A stretch of 64,000 nt of DNA from Streptomyces sp. LaPpAH-108 (lineage in GTDB: Bacteria; Actinomycetota; Actinomycetes; Streptomycetales; Streptomycetaceae), in the NCBI RefSeq assembly GCF_000373625.1, contig NZ_KB891999.1:277194-341193 (forward strand). The letters run 5' to 3'. Made by a program: the position numbers and the translations under genes. Below, piece by piece: positions 41,327-49,184 of the stretch. Every line of letters begins with the position of its first letter. The stretch's first letter is position 1. The notes under the pieces are model-generated. The model saw nothing but the letters and a program-made list of their open reading frames with translations. It ran no database searches and was not told the origin of the DNA.

Positions 41327-42499
41327 TCAGCTCTTCTGGTCGTCCTCGTCCGCGGTATAGGACGCGGCTCCGGTGCCGGCGAGCCCGCCGCCCTGGACGA
41401 TCAGGTACTCGTCCCGGATCGGCTTGCCGTCGAAGAAGCACTCCAGGATCTCGCGGGTACCGGCCGAGTACCGCGCCTGCGCGGTCAGCGTGGTGCCGGA
41501 GATGTGCGGGGTCATGCCGTTGAACGGCATGGTGCGCCACGGGTGGTTGGGCGGCGCGGGCTGCGGGTACCACACGTCACCCGCGTACCCCGCCAACTGC
41601 CCGGTCTGCAGGGCCCGTACGATCGCGTCGCGGTCCACGATCTGGGCGCGCGCGGTGTTCACGATGTACGACCCCTTGCGCATGCTGTTCAGCAGCTCGG
41701 TGTTGAACAGACCGCGGGTCTCGGGGTGCAGCGGGGCGTGGATGGAGACCACGTCCACGTTCCGGGCGAGGTCCTGGGCCGTCTCGTAGAAGGTGAGGCC
41801 CAGCTCCTCCTCGATCTCCTTGGGCAGGCGCCGCTTGTCGGTGTAGTGCAGCCGCACGTCGAACGGCTTGAGCCGGCGCAGCACCGCCTGGCCGATGCGT
41901 CCGGCGGCGATGACGCCCACGTCCATGCCTTCGAGGTCGTAGGCGTGGGAGACACAGTCCGCGATGTTCCAGCCGCCGTCCTCGGAGAACTTGTGCGACG
42001 GCAGGTAGTTGCGGACCAGGGACAGGATCATCATCACCGCGTGCTCGGCGACGCTGATGCTGTTGGAGTAGGTGACCTCGGCGACCGTGATGCCCCGCTT
42101 GATGGCGGCGTCCAGGTCGACGTGGTCGGAGCCGATGCCCGCGGTGAGCGCCAGCTTCAGCTTGGGGGCGTTCGCGATGCGCTCGGCGGTGAGATACGCC
42201 GGCCAGAACGGCTGGGATATCACCACGTCGGCGTCGGGCAGTTCGCGGTCCAGGACCGATTCGGGGCCCTCCTTGTCGGAGGTGACGACCAGGGTGTGGC
42301 CGCGCGACTCCAGGAACTGACGCAGCCCCAGTTCACCGGAGACGCTGCCCAGCAGCTCACCGGCCTCGAAGTCCTGGCCCTCCGGAGTCGGCAGGGTCTG
42401 GCCGCCCGGATAGACCTCGATCTCGGGCAGGTGTCCCCGTGCGTATCGCGGCGGGTACCCGTCCACCGGGTCCGGGTAGAGAACGCACACGACTTTCAT
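41327..42499 (-). CDS. fdh: NAD-dependent formate dehydrogenase
   Basis: 390 residues, a D-2-hydroxyacid-dehydrogenase fold enzyme. V-G-V-I-A-A-G-R-I-G-Q is the NAD site. Formate-dehydrogenase marks are T-A-G-I-G-S-D-H-V-D, catalytic Arg in N-T-A-R-A-Q-I-V-D, and P-H-I-S-G-T-T-L-T-A-Q-A-R followed by the substrate-typical E-C-F-F-D-G-K-P-I-R-D-E-Y. It oxidises formate to CO2 and makes NADH, which the adjacent NDH-2 can reoxidise. ATG 42499. Confidence 0.94.
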   Translation of the reverse strand: MKVVCVLYPDPVDGYPPRYARGHLPEIEVYPGGQTLPTPEGQDFEAGELLGSVSGELGLRQFLESRGHTLVVTSDKEGPESVLDRELPDADVVISQPFWPAYLTAERIANAPKLKLALTAGIGSDHVDLDAAIKRGITVAEVTYSNSISVAEHAVMMILSLVRNYLPSHKFSEDGGWNIADCVSHAYDLEGMDVGVIAAGRIGQAVLRRLKPFDVRLHYTDKRRLPKEIEEELGLTFYETAQDLARNVDVVSIHAPLHPETRGLFNTELLNSMRKGSYIVNTARAQIVDRDAIVRALQTGQLAGYAGDVWYPQPAPPNHPWRTMPFNGMTPHISGTTLTAQARYSAGTREILECFFDGKPIRDEYLIVQGGGLAGTGAASYTADEDDQKS

Positions 42500-42707
42500 G
42501 TCTTCCTCCTTGCGGCAGGTGACCGGAAGTCATTTCCCCACGCACATGACTCACCGGCCTTTCCACTATCACCTGCCCACCCAAAACAGTCAAAACGGGC
42601 GCATTTGCGACCCGCAGACGCTCCTTCAGCGGTATCTGCGGAAGCAACATGTCCGCCCGGAGGGCCAGTTGGCGGATGCCACAAGGACCGGTGTCCGGGC
42701 ATATCGA

Positions 42708-42773
42708 ACGGCCCTTGCCGTTCCGTCGCGTGCCGAGGACGAGTCCGGCACGCGACGGAACGGCAAAGGCCGT
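42708..42773. terminator. Very long hairpin downstream of ndh
   Basis: Arms 42708-42735 and 42746-42773 pair over 28 bp with one mismatch around the 10-nt loop AGGACGAGTC. It begins 19 bp past the ndh stop (minus strand). There is also a 208-bp gap on the fdh side (42500-42707) that holds only the fdh promoter region. Confidence 0.8.
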
Positions 42774-42791
42774 ACGGCGGAGCGGAAATGC

Positions 42792-44186
42792 TCAGGAGGC
42801 CGCCCCGGACCCCTTCCCCTCGATCTTCCCGGCGGACTCCGCCTGCCCCACCTCCGCACGGACCTGGTCCGGCGTGAGATAGGCGTCGGTGTACTCAAAG
42901 TCCCGTAGCCGGGCCGGGCGTCCGCGCTGGAAGCCGGTGCGGACGAAATCGTCGCCCGCGACGGCGTTGAGGAACCAGTTGACCAGGACGCGGACCTTGG
43001 CGACGCCGGTGCGCAGCGCGGACCAGTGGTACCCGCGGGCCACGATCTGGGCGAGGATTCCGTGCAGTTCGATGCCGAGCGGCCGCGAGACGGCGTCCTT
43101 GCCGCCGAGGTCGACGACGAGCCCGAGATCGTGGTGGACGTACGGCTTCAGCGGCTCGCCGCGCAGCGAGGCGATGACGTTGTGCGCGACCACCTTGCCC
43201 TGCCGCATGGCGTGCTGGGCGGTGGGCGGGCAGATCGCGTCGCCGCCCTTCGCGACGTCCGGCACCGCGGCGGCGTCACCGAGGGCGAACATGCCGTCCT
43301 GGCCGGGCACGGTCATCTCGGCGGTCGCCCTGAGCCGCCCCCGGACCTTCTCCGCGTCGAAGGTGTCGATCAGCGGGCTGCCGACCACACCGGCCGTCCA
43401 GATCAGCGTGTACGTCGGGATGACCCGGCCGTCGGTGAAGGTGACCTCGTCCTCCGTGACCTTCGCGACCGACACCCCCAGCGAGACGTCGACGCCCCGG
43501 TGGCGCAGGATCTTCATCGCCTGTTTCCCGAGCCGGTCGCCGAGTTCGGGCATGAGCTTGGGGGCGATGTCGATCAGGTGCCAGCGGATCAGGCCCGGAT
43601 CGAGGCGCGGGTAGCGCTCCACGGCGGCGTGGGTGAGGCGTTGCAGACAGGCCGCGGTCTCGGTGCCCGCGTAACCACCGCCCACGACCACGAACTGGAG
43701 CCGCGCGGCACGCTCGTCGGGGTCGTCACTGGCGTCCGCGAGGTCGAGCTGGGAGATGACGTGGTCGCGGATGTACGCGGCCTCGGCGAGGGTCTTCATC
43801 CCGACGGCGTACTCAGTGAGACCGGGGATGTCGAAGGTGCGGGTCACACTGCCCGGGGTGAGCACGATGTAGTCGTAGGACTCGTTGAGAATCCGGCCGG
43901 TGAGGGTCTTGACCACGCACACCTTCGCCACCGGGTCCACGCCGATCGCCCGGCCCGGCACGATGCGCGTGCGGTACTTCCTGCTCCGCCGCAGCGAGAT
44001 CGCGATCGACTGCGGGGTGAGCACCCCGGCGGCCACCTGGGGCAGCAGCGGGAGGTAGAGCTGGTACGAGAACGGCGTCACCAGGGTGACGTCCGCTTCC
44101 CCCCGCTCCAGCTCACGCTCCAGATGACGGACACAACCGACTCCGGCGAAACCCGCCCCCACCACCAGGATCCTGGGTCGAGACAC
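42792..44186 (-). CDS. ndh: Type II NADH dehydrogenase (NDH-2)
   Basis: 464 residues. I-L-V-V-G-A-G-F-A-G-V-G is the FAD site and V-V-V-G-G-G-Y-A-G-T-E-T-A the NADH site. L-G-D-A-A-A-V-P and A-Q-H-A-M-R-Q-G are typical, and the C-terminus carries a membrane-associating helix region (V-R-V-L-V-N-W-F-L-N-A-V). Non-proton-pumping NADH:quinone oxidoreductase. GTG 44186 is preferred to GTG 44195 because of its spacing from GGAAAGGGG. Its role as NADH sink beside fdh is inferred. Confidence 0.93.
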   Translation of the reverse strand: MSRPRILVVGAGFAGVGCVRHLERELERGEADVTLVTPFSYQLYLPLLPQVAAGVLTPQSIAISLRRSRKYRTRIVPGRAIGVDPVAKVCVVKTLTGRILNESYDYIVLTPGSVTRTFDIPGLTEYAVGMKTLAEAAYIRDHVISQLDLADASDDPDERAARLQFVVVGGGYAGTETAACLQRLTHAAVERYPRLDPGLIRWHLIDIAPKLMPELGDRLGKQAMKILRHRGVDVSLGVSVAKVTEDEVTFTDGRVIPTYTLIWTAGVVGSPLIDTFDAEKVRGRLRATAEMTVPGQDGMFALGDAAAVPDVAKGGDAICPPTAQHAMRQGKVVAHNVIASLRGEPLKPYVHHDLGLVVDLGGKDAVSRPLGIELHGILAQIVARGYHWSALRTGVAKVRVLVNWFLNAVAGDDFVRTGFQRGRPARLRDFEYTDAYLTPDQVRAEVGQAESAGKIEGKGSGAAS

Positions 44187-44512
44187 GGAGATCACCCCTT
44201 TCCACGGGTCAGGCAGGACGCATCCACGGATCAGGCGGCTCGAACCGTACGCGGGCACGGGAGCACGGCCGACCCTTTGATCCCAACACGTCGGGAAGGG
44301 GTGCGCGACTGGTGCGCGGGCAGCGAAAGGGCCTGCTCAGCCCCGGTGTCCGGGCAAAGCCGCAGGCCCCGGAGAGGGGTTTGTACGATCGCCCAACGAA
44401 CGACATTTGTCGATATGGGCATTTATCCCGAAGTTCACTTCCGAGGTCGGTTCATCGACATCGACCAAGGTGTCGTCCGGCCGGACGGTCCACCGCCGCT
44501 CCGGACACCGGT
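44187..44512. other. Intergenic region upstream of ndh
   Basis: 326 bp between ndh (minus) and xdhC-like (minus). It presumably holds the ndh promoter. The stretch 44391-44460 is AT-richer. An open plus-strand frame from 44414 (M-G-I-Y-P-E-V-H-F-R) runs into the convergent gene, but I see no support for it being a gene. No Rex-type operator was found. Confidence 0.4.
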
Positions 44513-45514
44513 TCAGACGTTGACCGGACCAGGCCGCTCACGGAGCACCCGCGCCTCCCGGCCGTCCAGCGCGGCCAGCACCTCCGCGCAGATGGCCAGG
44601 GCCGTCTCCGCCGGGCTCCGGGCGCCGAGGTCGAGCCCGATGGGACCGTGGACGCGCCGGAGCAGCTTCTCGTCCAGCCCGGCGCCGATCAGCTCGGCGT
44701 GGCGGCGCTCCTGGGTACGGCGGGAGCCCAGCGCGCCGACGTAGGAGACACCGGCGGTCAGCGCCGCCGACAGGACCGGGACGTCGATGTCCGGATCACG
44801 GCTGAGCATGACCAGACAGGCACCGTCGGGCCGTTCGGCGAGCAGCCGCAGGGCGTCGCGCGCCGTGGTCACGACGGTGGCGGGCCAGCCCAGCAGCCGG
44901 GCCTGCGCGAGAAGGAGCTGCGCCAGCTCTCCCCCGCCGACGATGCCCAGATGGGGCGGGGCGGGGGCGATCTCGATGAGGACGAGCCCGTCCTCCGCCG
45001 GGAGGGTGTCGCGGCCGGGCCTGCGCCGCGAGAGCAGTTCCTCGGCGCGCTCGACGGCCTGGACCGGGACGTACGCACCGGCGTCACTCCTCCGGCCCGG
45101 CGCCACGACACTGCTCACCGCCCGGGTCAGGCTCTCGTCCAGCCACGTGACCAGGGCCGCGTCGGCACCGTCGGCCAGCAGGTCCCACCAGAGGGCGGGC
45201 AGGGTGTGCAGCGGCTGCAACAGCACCTCGGCCTGTCCGCCCCGGGTCAGACCCGCGCTCGCCACTTCCTCGTGATGGACGGACACCTCGCGCACGCAGG
45301 CGGTGTGCCCGGCCGGGAGGACGGCGGCCTCGGACACCAGGTACTCGTCGCACGCCCCGCGATAGAGCGAGCCATGACACTGGCCGTCCCCGCCGATCAG
45401 CACGGCGTCGGCGGGATTGCGGGGTCCGAACCCCCACTCCACGATGGGCCGCCCGAGCACCCCCGCACGCCCCTGCGCCGCCCACCGCCGTGCCACGTCC
45501 GCCAGCTCACGCAT
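44513..45514 (-). CDS. XdhC/CoxI-family molybdenum hydroxylase maturation protein
   Basis: 333 residues. The N-terminal XdhC_CoxI domain (W-G-F-G-P-R-N-P, E-V-S-V-H-H-E-E) and the C-terminal Rossmann XdhC_C domain (L-G-I-V-G-G-G-E-L-A-Q-L-L and G-A-L-G-S-R-R-T-Q-E-R-R) are both present. I-G-L-D-L-G-A-R-S-P-A-E-T-A-L-A-I closes it. It inserts sulfurated molybdenum cofactor into xanthine or CO dehydrogenase-type enzymes, but no such enzyme is in the window. ATG 45514. Confidence 0.9.
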   Translation of the reverse strand: MRELADVARRWAAQGRAGVLGRPIVEWGFGPRNPADAVLIGGDGQCHGSLYRGACDEYLVSEAAVLPAGHTACVREVSVHHEEVASAGLTRGGQAEVLLQPLHTLPALWWDLLADGADAALVTWLDESLTRAVSSVVAPGRRSDAGAYVPVQAVERAEELLSRRRPGRDTLPAEDGLVLIEIAPAPPHLGIVGGGELAQLLLAQARLLGWPATVVTTARDALRLLAERPDGACLVMLSRDPDIDVPVLSAALTAGVSYVGALGSRRTQERRHAELIGAGLDEKLLRRVHGPIGLDLGARSPAETALAICAEVLAALDGREARVLRERPGPVNV

Positions 45515-45736
45515 GTTCGCGCATCTCCTCGCTCCGTGCGGCGGCCGTCGTTCCGTGCGGCGGTCACCGGCGCACGGGCAGGTTAGCCGCGCCGGGGGCG
45601 GCGCCGGTGAGGACACGCACGGGGTCCGCCCGGATGCGCGGACCCACCGGACCGGGGCCACAGCCCCCGCCGTCGTCGCCGTCGCCGTCGCCGTCGAGAC
45701 CGACCGTTCTCTCTCCCTGTTCGCTAACCTGGGCGC

Positions 45737-46348
45737 ATGAGCCAGGGCACGAAGCGAAGCGGCACGTCGGAGGCGCGCGAGCGGCTGCTCTCCACGGCGA
45801 CGAGGATCTTCTACACGGAGGGCATCCACTCCGTCGGCGTCGACCGGATCGTCGCGGAGGCGCAGGTCACCCGGGCCACGCTGTACCGGCACTTCACGGG
45901 CAAGGAAGATCTCGTCCTGGCCTATCTCACCCAGGCCGACCGGGAACTGCGGGCGCAGGCCGCGTCCGCCCGGGCGGGCGAGGAGTCGGCGGCCGACAAG
46001 GTCCGTGCCGTCTGCCGGACCATCACGGCGGGCATCCGGTCCCCCGGGTTCCGGGGGTGCGCCTTCCTCAACGCGGCGGCGGAGTACCCGGATCCGGACC
46101 ACCCGGTCCACCGGGCCGTCCTGGCCCACCGGCAGTGGTTCCTGGACACCGTCACGGAACTTCTGACCGGGACCGGCGACAGTTCCGCCGAAGCCGCTGC
46201 CCGGCACCTCGTCATGCTCCGGGACGGCGCCATGGTCTCCGGCTGCCTGTCCGACCCCGAACTGGTCTCCGAGACCTTCCTGCGAGGCGTCGAGGGGATT
46301 CTCCGGGCGCGCTCCGCCGAGGAGACGGCGGGCGCAGCCGTCAGGTAG
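45737..46348 (+). CDS. TetR-family regulator
   Basis: 203 residues. The HTH reads S-E-A-R-E-R-L-L-S-T-A-T-R-I-F-Y-T-E-G-I-H-S-V-G-V and T-R-A-T-L-Y-R-H-F-T. The C-terminal domain has G-C-A-F-L-N-A-A-A-E-Y. A TAACCT hexamer six bases before ATG suggests a leaderless transcript. Twin palindromes between it and the next gene are its likely operators. Confidence 0.92.
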   Translation: MSQGTKRSGTSEARERLLSTATRIFYTEGIHSVGVDRIVAEAQVTRATLYRHFTGKEDLVLAYLTQADRELRAQAASARAGEESAADKVRAVCRTITAGIRSPGFRGCAFLNAAAEYPDPDHPVHRAVLAHRQWFLDTVTELLTGTGDSSAEAAARHLVMLRDGAMVSGCLSDPELVSETFLRGVEGILRARSAEETAGAAVR

Positions 46349-46386
46349 GCCACCGGCGCCCGTCCCGGGCGACACCCCGAAGAGGT

Positions 46387-46450
46387 AGAACGTTCGGTCT
46401 TGACAAGCCGGGGCACCCTTGCCAGCCTGAAGAGACAGAACGTTCGTTCT
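46387..46450. promoter_or_regulatory. Twin TetR operators flanking a promoter
   Basis: AGAACGTTCGGTCT (46387-46400) and AGAACGTTCGTTCT (46437-46450) are 13/14 identical palindromic elements, 50 bp centre to centre. A TTGACA -35 hexamer (46400-46405) begins inside the first. CAGCCT (46423-46428) is a weak -10 at 17-bp spacing. The second element would cover the transcript start, so both sites fit repression of the downstream membrane gene. Confidence 0.7.
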
Positions 46451-46469
46451 TTTTCGGAAAGGGATCACC

Positions 46470-47030
46470 ATGAGCACCCTCACCGCGCCGACCGGTATCA
46501 CCGGGACGGCCTCCGCCCTGCGACGGCTGTACTTCGTCCGGTTCGCGTTCGCCATCGTCTGGGCCCTCGTGATGTTCCCGATGGCGGCCCGGCTCGGCCC
46601 GGTCGCGAGCGTGCTGCTCGTGCTGTATCCGCTGTTCGACGTGGGAGCGGCCGTCGTCGACGCGCGCTCGTCGCGCACCACGGGATCCCCTGTCCTGCTC
46701 TACGTGAACATGGCGATCAGCCTGGTCGCGGCCCTCGGCGTGGCCCTCGCCTGTACGTCCGGCATTCCGGCGGTGCTGCGTGTGTGGGGCGCCTGGGCGA
46801 TCGCGGCCGGGGCGGTCCAGCTGATCGTGGCCGTCCCCCGCCGCTCGCTGGGCGGCCAGTGGCCGATGATCCTCAGCGGCGGCATCTCGGTCCTGGCCGG
46901 TGCGTCGTTCATCGCGTCGGCCGGGGCGAGCGAGCCCACGCTCACCAGCGCGATCGGCTACGCCGTCCCGGGCGGCATCTTCTTCCTCGTCTCGGCCCTG
47001 CGCCTGGGCCGCACCGCCAAGGGGAACTGA
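46470..47030 (+). CDS. DUF308-like multi-helix membrane protein
   Basis: 186 residues with about 6 transmembrane helices: F-A-I-V-W-A-L-V-M-F-P-M, V-L-L-V-L-Y-P-L-F-D-V, I-S-L-V-A-A-L-G-V-A-L-A and others. It resembles HdeD/DUF308 integral proteins. A GGAAAGGG precedes ATG. Controlled by the TetR protein encoded just upstream. Confidence 0.8.
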   Translation: MSTLTAPTGITGTASALRRLYFVRFAFAIVWALVMFPMAARLGPVASVLLVLYPLFDVGAAVVDARSSRTTGSPVLLYVNMAISLVAALGVALACTSGIPAVLRVWGAWAIAAGAVQLIVAVPRRSLGGQWPMILSGGISVLAGASFIASAGASEPTLTSAIGYAVPGGIFFLVSALRLGRTAKGN

Positions 47031-47096
47031 CCCCGCCGCTCGACGGTGGGCGCTCCCGGGAACCCCCGGTTCCCCCGCTGGTCCCCAAGAACGACT

Positions 47097-47132
47097 CAGG
47101 GCCGGTCTCGGACCTCTCCGAAACCGGCCCTG
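47097..47132. terminator. Terminator hairpin, twin of the tRNA-Pro terminator
   Basis: CAGGGCCGGT (47097-47106) pairs with ACCGGCCCTG (47123-47132), with a further inner CGG/CCG pairing. The 36 bp differ at only two positions from 55677-55712 in the same orientation. It lies between the DUF308-like gene and the convergent amidohydrolase, at the left edge of the catabolic block. Confidence 0.85.
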
Positions 47133-47224
47133 TGTGGTTCACAGCTTCACGGAAACCTTGCCAGGGCCGAGGAGCGCGCCGTGGTGACCGGTCCGGTCTG
47201 TCACGCGGCGGTGTCGTCATCTTT

Positions 47225-48271
47225 TCAGTCGGTGCCGGGCTGGACGAGCTTGAACGCCAGGCGTGCCGCCTTGCGTTGGGCAGCCTGCCGCAGGCGTGTC
47301 GAGGCCGCCTCGGGGGCCGGCGGGCGCGCGCCGGACGCGAGCCGGGGGAAGAGCAGTCCGGCGTTGAGGTGGTTGACGGCTTCCAGCGTGGTGGCGTCGA
47401 CGCCGGTGTCGAGGCCGTTGGCGAAGTACTGTCCGGCCGGGGCGGGCGCGAAGGGCCAGTCGCTGCCGAAGAGGACGTGTCCCTCCCGTGCGAAGGCGAG
47501 CAGGGTGGGGAGGGCGGCGGGGCTGGAGGACAGGGCGGTGTCGAAGTAGAAGGAGCGGAAGTCGTCCAGGACATCCAGCGGGCTGCGTCCGGTGTCGCTG
47601 GCGATGGTGAGGGCCATGCGGTGGGAGGCGTAGGGGACGAACCCTCCGGCGTGGCCGAGGATGAACCGGATGTCCGGGTAACGGCGGACGACACCGTTGC
47701 GTACGAGGAGGTAGGCGGCGCGGGTGGTGTCGAGGAGGAAGTCGGCCGCGAAGGGCGGAATGCCGTCGACCGGCGGAGCGGGCAGCTCGGCGGGGTGGAC
47801 GAAGGCGACGGCGCGGCGATCGTTCAGCACCTGCCAGAGCGGCTCCTGTCCTTCGGTGCCGAGGTAGGTGCCGTGGTTGTTGGCCAGCAACGTCACCCCG
47901 TCGGCCCCGAGTTCGTCCAGCGCGCGTGCGGCCTCGGCGGCGGAGGACTTGACGTCGGGCAGGGGCAGCGTCGCGAACTGCCCGAAGCGGCCAGGGTGTT
48001 CGGCGACGAGGGAGGCCGTGTGGTCGTTGAGCCGCCGGGCGAACCCGGTGGCTTCCTCAGGGTCCGTGAGGAAGCCGACTCCGGGTGTCGAGACCGACAG
48101 CACTGCCGTGGCGATACCCATCAGGTCCATGAACTCCAGGGCCGACTCCGCGCTCCAGTCGGGCAGGGCACGCCCGCCCGCTTCGCCGATGCCCGATGCG
48201 GCGAGCGCGTCGCGGTAGAAGGCGGGTACGAGGTGCTGGTGAACGTCGATGCGGTGGGTCGAGTGAGCCAT
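47225..48271 (-). CDS. Amidohydrolase-2 family protein (ACMSD-like decarboxylase/hydrolase)
   Basis: 348 residues. I-D-V-H-Q-H-L-V-P is the first metal H-x-H. F-V-H-P-A-E-L-P, I-L-G-H-A-G-G-F-V-P-Y and F-G-S-D-W-P-F-A-P supply the other histidines and the aspartate, as in ACMSD or gamma-resorcylate decarboxylase relatives. The tail after residue 310 is basic and alanine-rich. It is downstream of the TetR gene on the same strand. A role in feeding an aromatic acid into the adjacent meta pathway is inferred. Confidence 0.88.
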   Translation of the reverse strand: MAHSTHRIDVHQHLVPAFYRDALAASGIGEAGGRALPDWSAESALEFMDLMGIATAVLSVSTPGVGFLTDPEEATGFARRLNDHTASLVAEHPGRFGQFATLPLPDVKSSAAEAARALDELGADGVTLLANNHGTYLGTEGQEPLWQVLNDRRAVAFVHPAELPAPPVDGIPPFAADFLLDTTRAAYLLVRNGVVRRYPDIRFILGHAGGFVPYASHRMALTIASDTGRSPLDVLDDFRSFYFDTALSSSPAALPTLLAFAREGHVLFGSDWPFAPAPAGQYFANGLDTGVDATTLEAVNHLNAGLLFPRLASGARPPAPEAASTRLRQAAQRKAARLAFKLVQPGTD

Positions 48272-48422
48272 GACGCGGCCTTCCGTGCGGGAGCGGGGGT
48301 GCGACGCTGGACGTCTGGGGGTGCGGTGCCGGACAGGGGCGCGTGTCGGGGCAGGACTGCGCGTCCGGGCAGCAGTCCGGTGCCGATGCGGCCGGCCTAG
48401 GCGGCGGTCTCGTCGGCGCCGG

Positions 48423-49055
48423 TCACTCACCACTCCTCGCGGCCAGCCGCGTCGCCGCCTCGAACACCAGACGTGCGTGCAGCTCGAACAGGGCCACCAG
48501 GTCGACCGCGTCCCCGTCGATCTCCCGCTGCACGAACAGCCCGTCAGCACCCGCGACGGCATAGGTCGTCACGGTGGAGACGGCGTTCTCGTCGAGCGTG
48601 GGGAAGAGTTTCGAGACCGTCTCGGCGATCTTGGCGCGGGCGACCTCGCGGACCTGGAGGAAGACGGTCCGGCCCCGAGGCTCCTCGGGGCGTCGCTCCA
48701 GGGCGAGCATGAGGCCCAGGCGCAGGAAGTCGGGGGCGTCCACGAGGGACTTGGCGACCTTGGCCGCCATGGCGACCACCTGCTCCAGCGGTGTGCCCAG
48801 GTCCTCGTCCGGCAGGGCGACCTCCGCGAGCCAGGTGTCGAAGCTGCGCTCGATGACGGCGGCGATCAGGTCGTCCTTGTCGGCGAAGTGCCAGTAGATG
48901 GAGCTGGCGGGCAGGCCGCACTTGGCACTGACCGCGGCGATCGAGGTGCCCTGGTAACCCCGCTCCCCGGCGATCTCCACGGTCGCGTCGAGGATGCGCT
49001 GCCGTGACTCCACGCCGTTCGCGCGCTTCTTCCGTGCCGTCTGCGCCTTTGTCAT
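48423..49055 (-). CDS. TetR-family regulator of the catabolic operon
   Basis: 210 residues. The HTH reads S-R-Q-R-I-L-D-A-T-V-E-I-A-G-E-R-G-Y-Q-G-T-S-I and P-A-S-S-I-Y-W-H-F-A-D-K-D-D-L. It is divergent from the mhpA-type gene with 129 bp between, where a palindrome covers the promoter start region. Probable repressor released by an aromatic intermediate. Confidence 0.92.
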   Translation of the reverse strand: MTKAQTARKKRANGVESRQRILDATVEIAGERGYQGTSIAAVSAKCGLPASSIYWHFADKDDLIAAVIERSFDTWLAEVALPDEDLGTPLEQVVAMAAKVAKSLVDAPDFLRLGLMLALERRPEEPRGRTVFLQVREVARAKIAETVSKLFPTLDENAVSTVTTYAVAGADGLFVQREIDGDAVDLVALFELHARLVFEAATRLAARSGE

Positions 49056-49089
49056 CTGCCCGGCCCTCCCGTGTGGCGTGTCCCAGCCC

Positions 49090-49138
49090 TTGACCGTATC
49101 GCTGAGCCATGCCTACCGTAGCACTCGTTCCAATTGGA
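49090..49138 (+). promoter_or_regulatory. Promoter and TetR operator for the meta-cleavage operon
   Basis: TTGACC (49090-49095) and TACCGT (49114-49119) with an 18-bp spacer form a plausible promoter. TCCAATTGGA (49129-49138) is a perfect palindrome, flanked by CACTC and GTGGG. It begins where transcription would start, so a bound TetR would block RNA polymerase. Confidence 0.6.
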
Positions 49139-49184
49139 GTGGGCGCTACATTAAGAGTGCCGTGATCGGCAGTGAGGTGGCCTG

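Noticed and set aside
44187..44512. Search for a Rex operator upstream of ndh
   Set aside because: Only a lone GTTCAC half-like element is present; no symmetrical Rex box.
43026..44744. Plus-strand 572-codon frame opposite ndh
   Set aside because: Antisense to ndh, whose FAD and NAD motifs are certain.
47133..47224. Looked for a tRNA 3'-end duplicate (att site) beside the left hairpin
   Set aside because: No match to the tRNA-Pro 3' sequence is present; only the terminator is duplicated.
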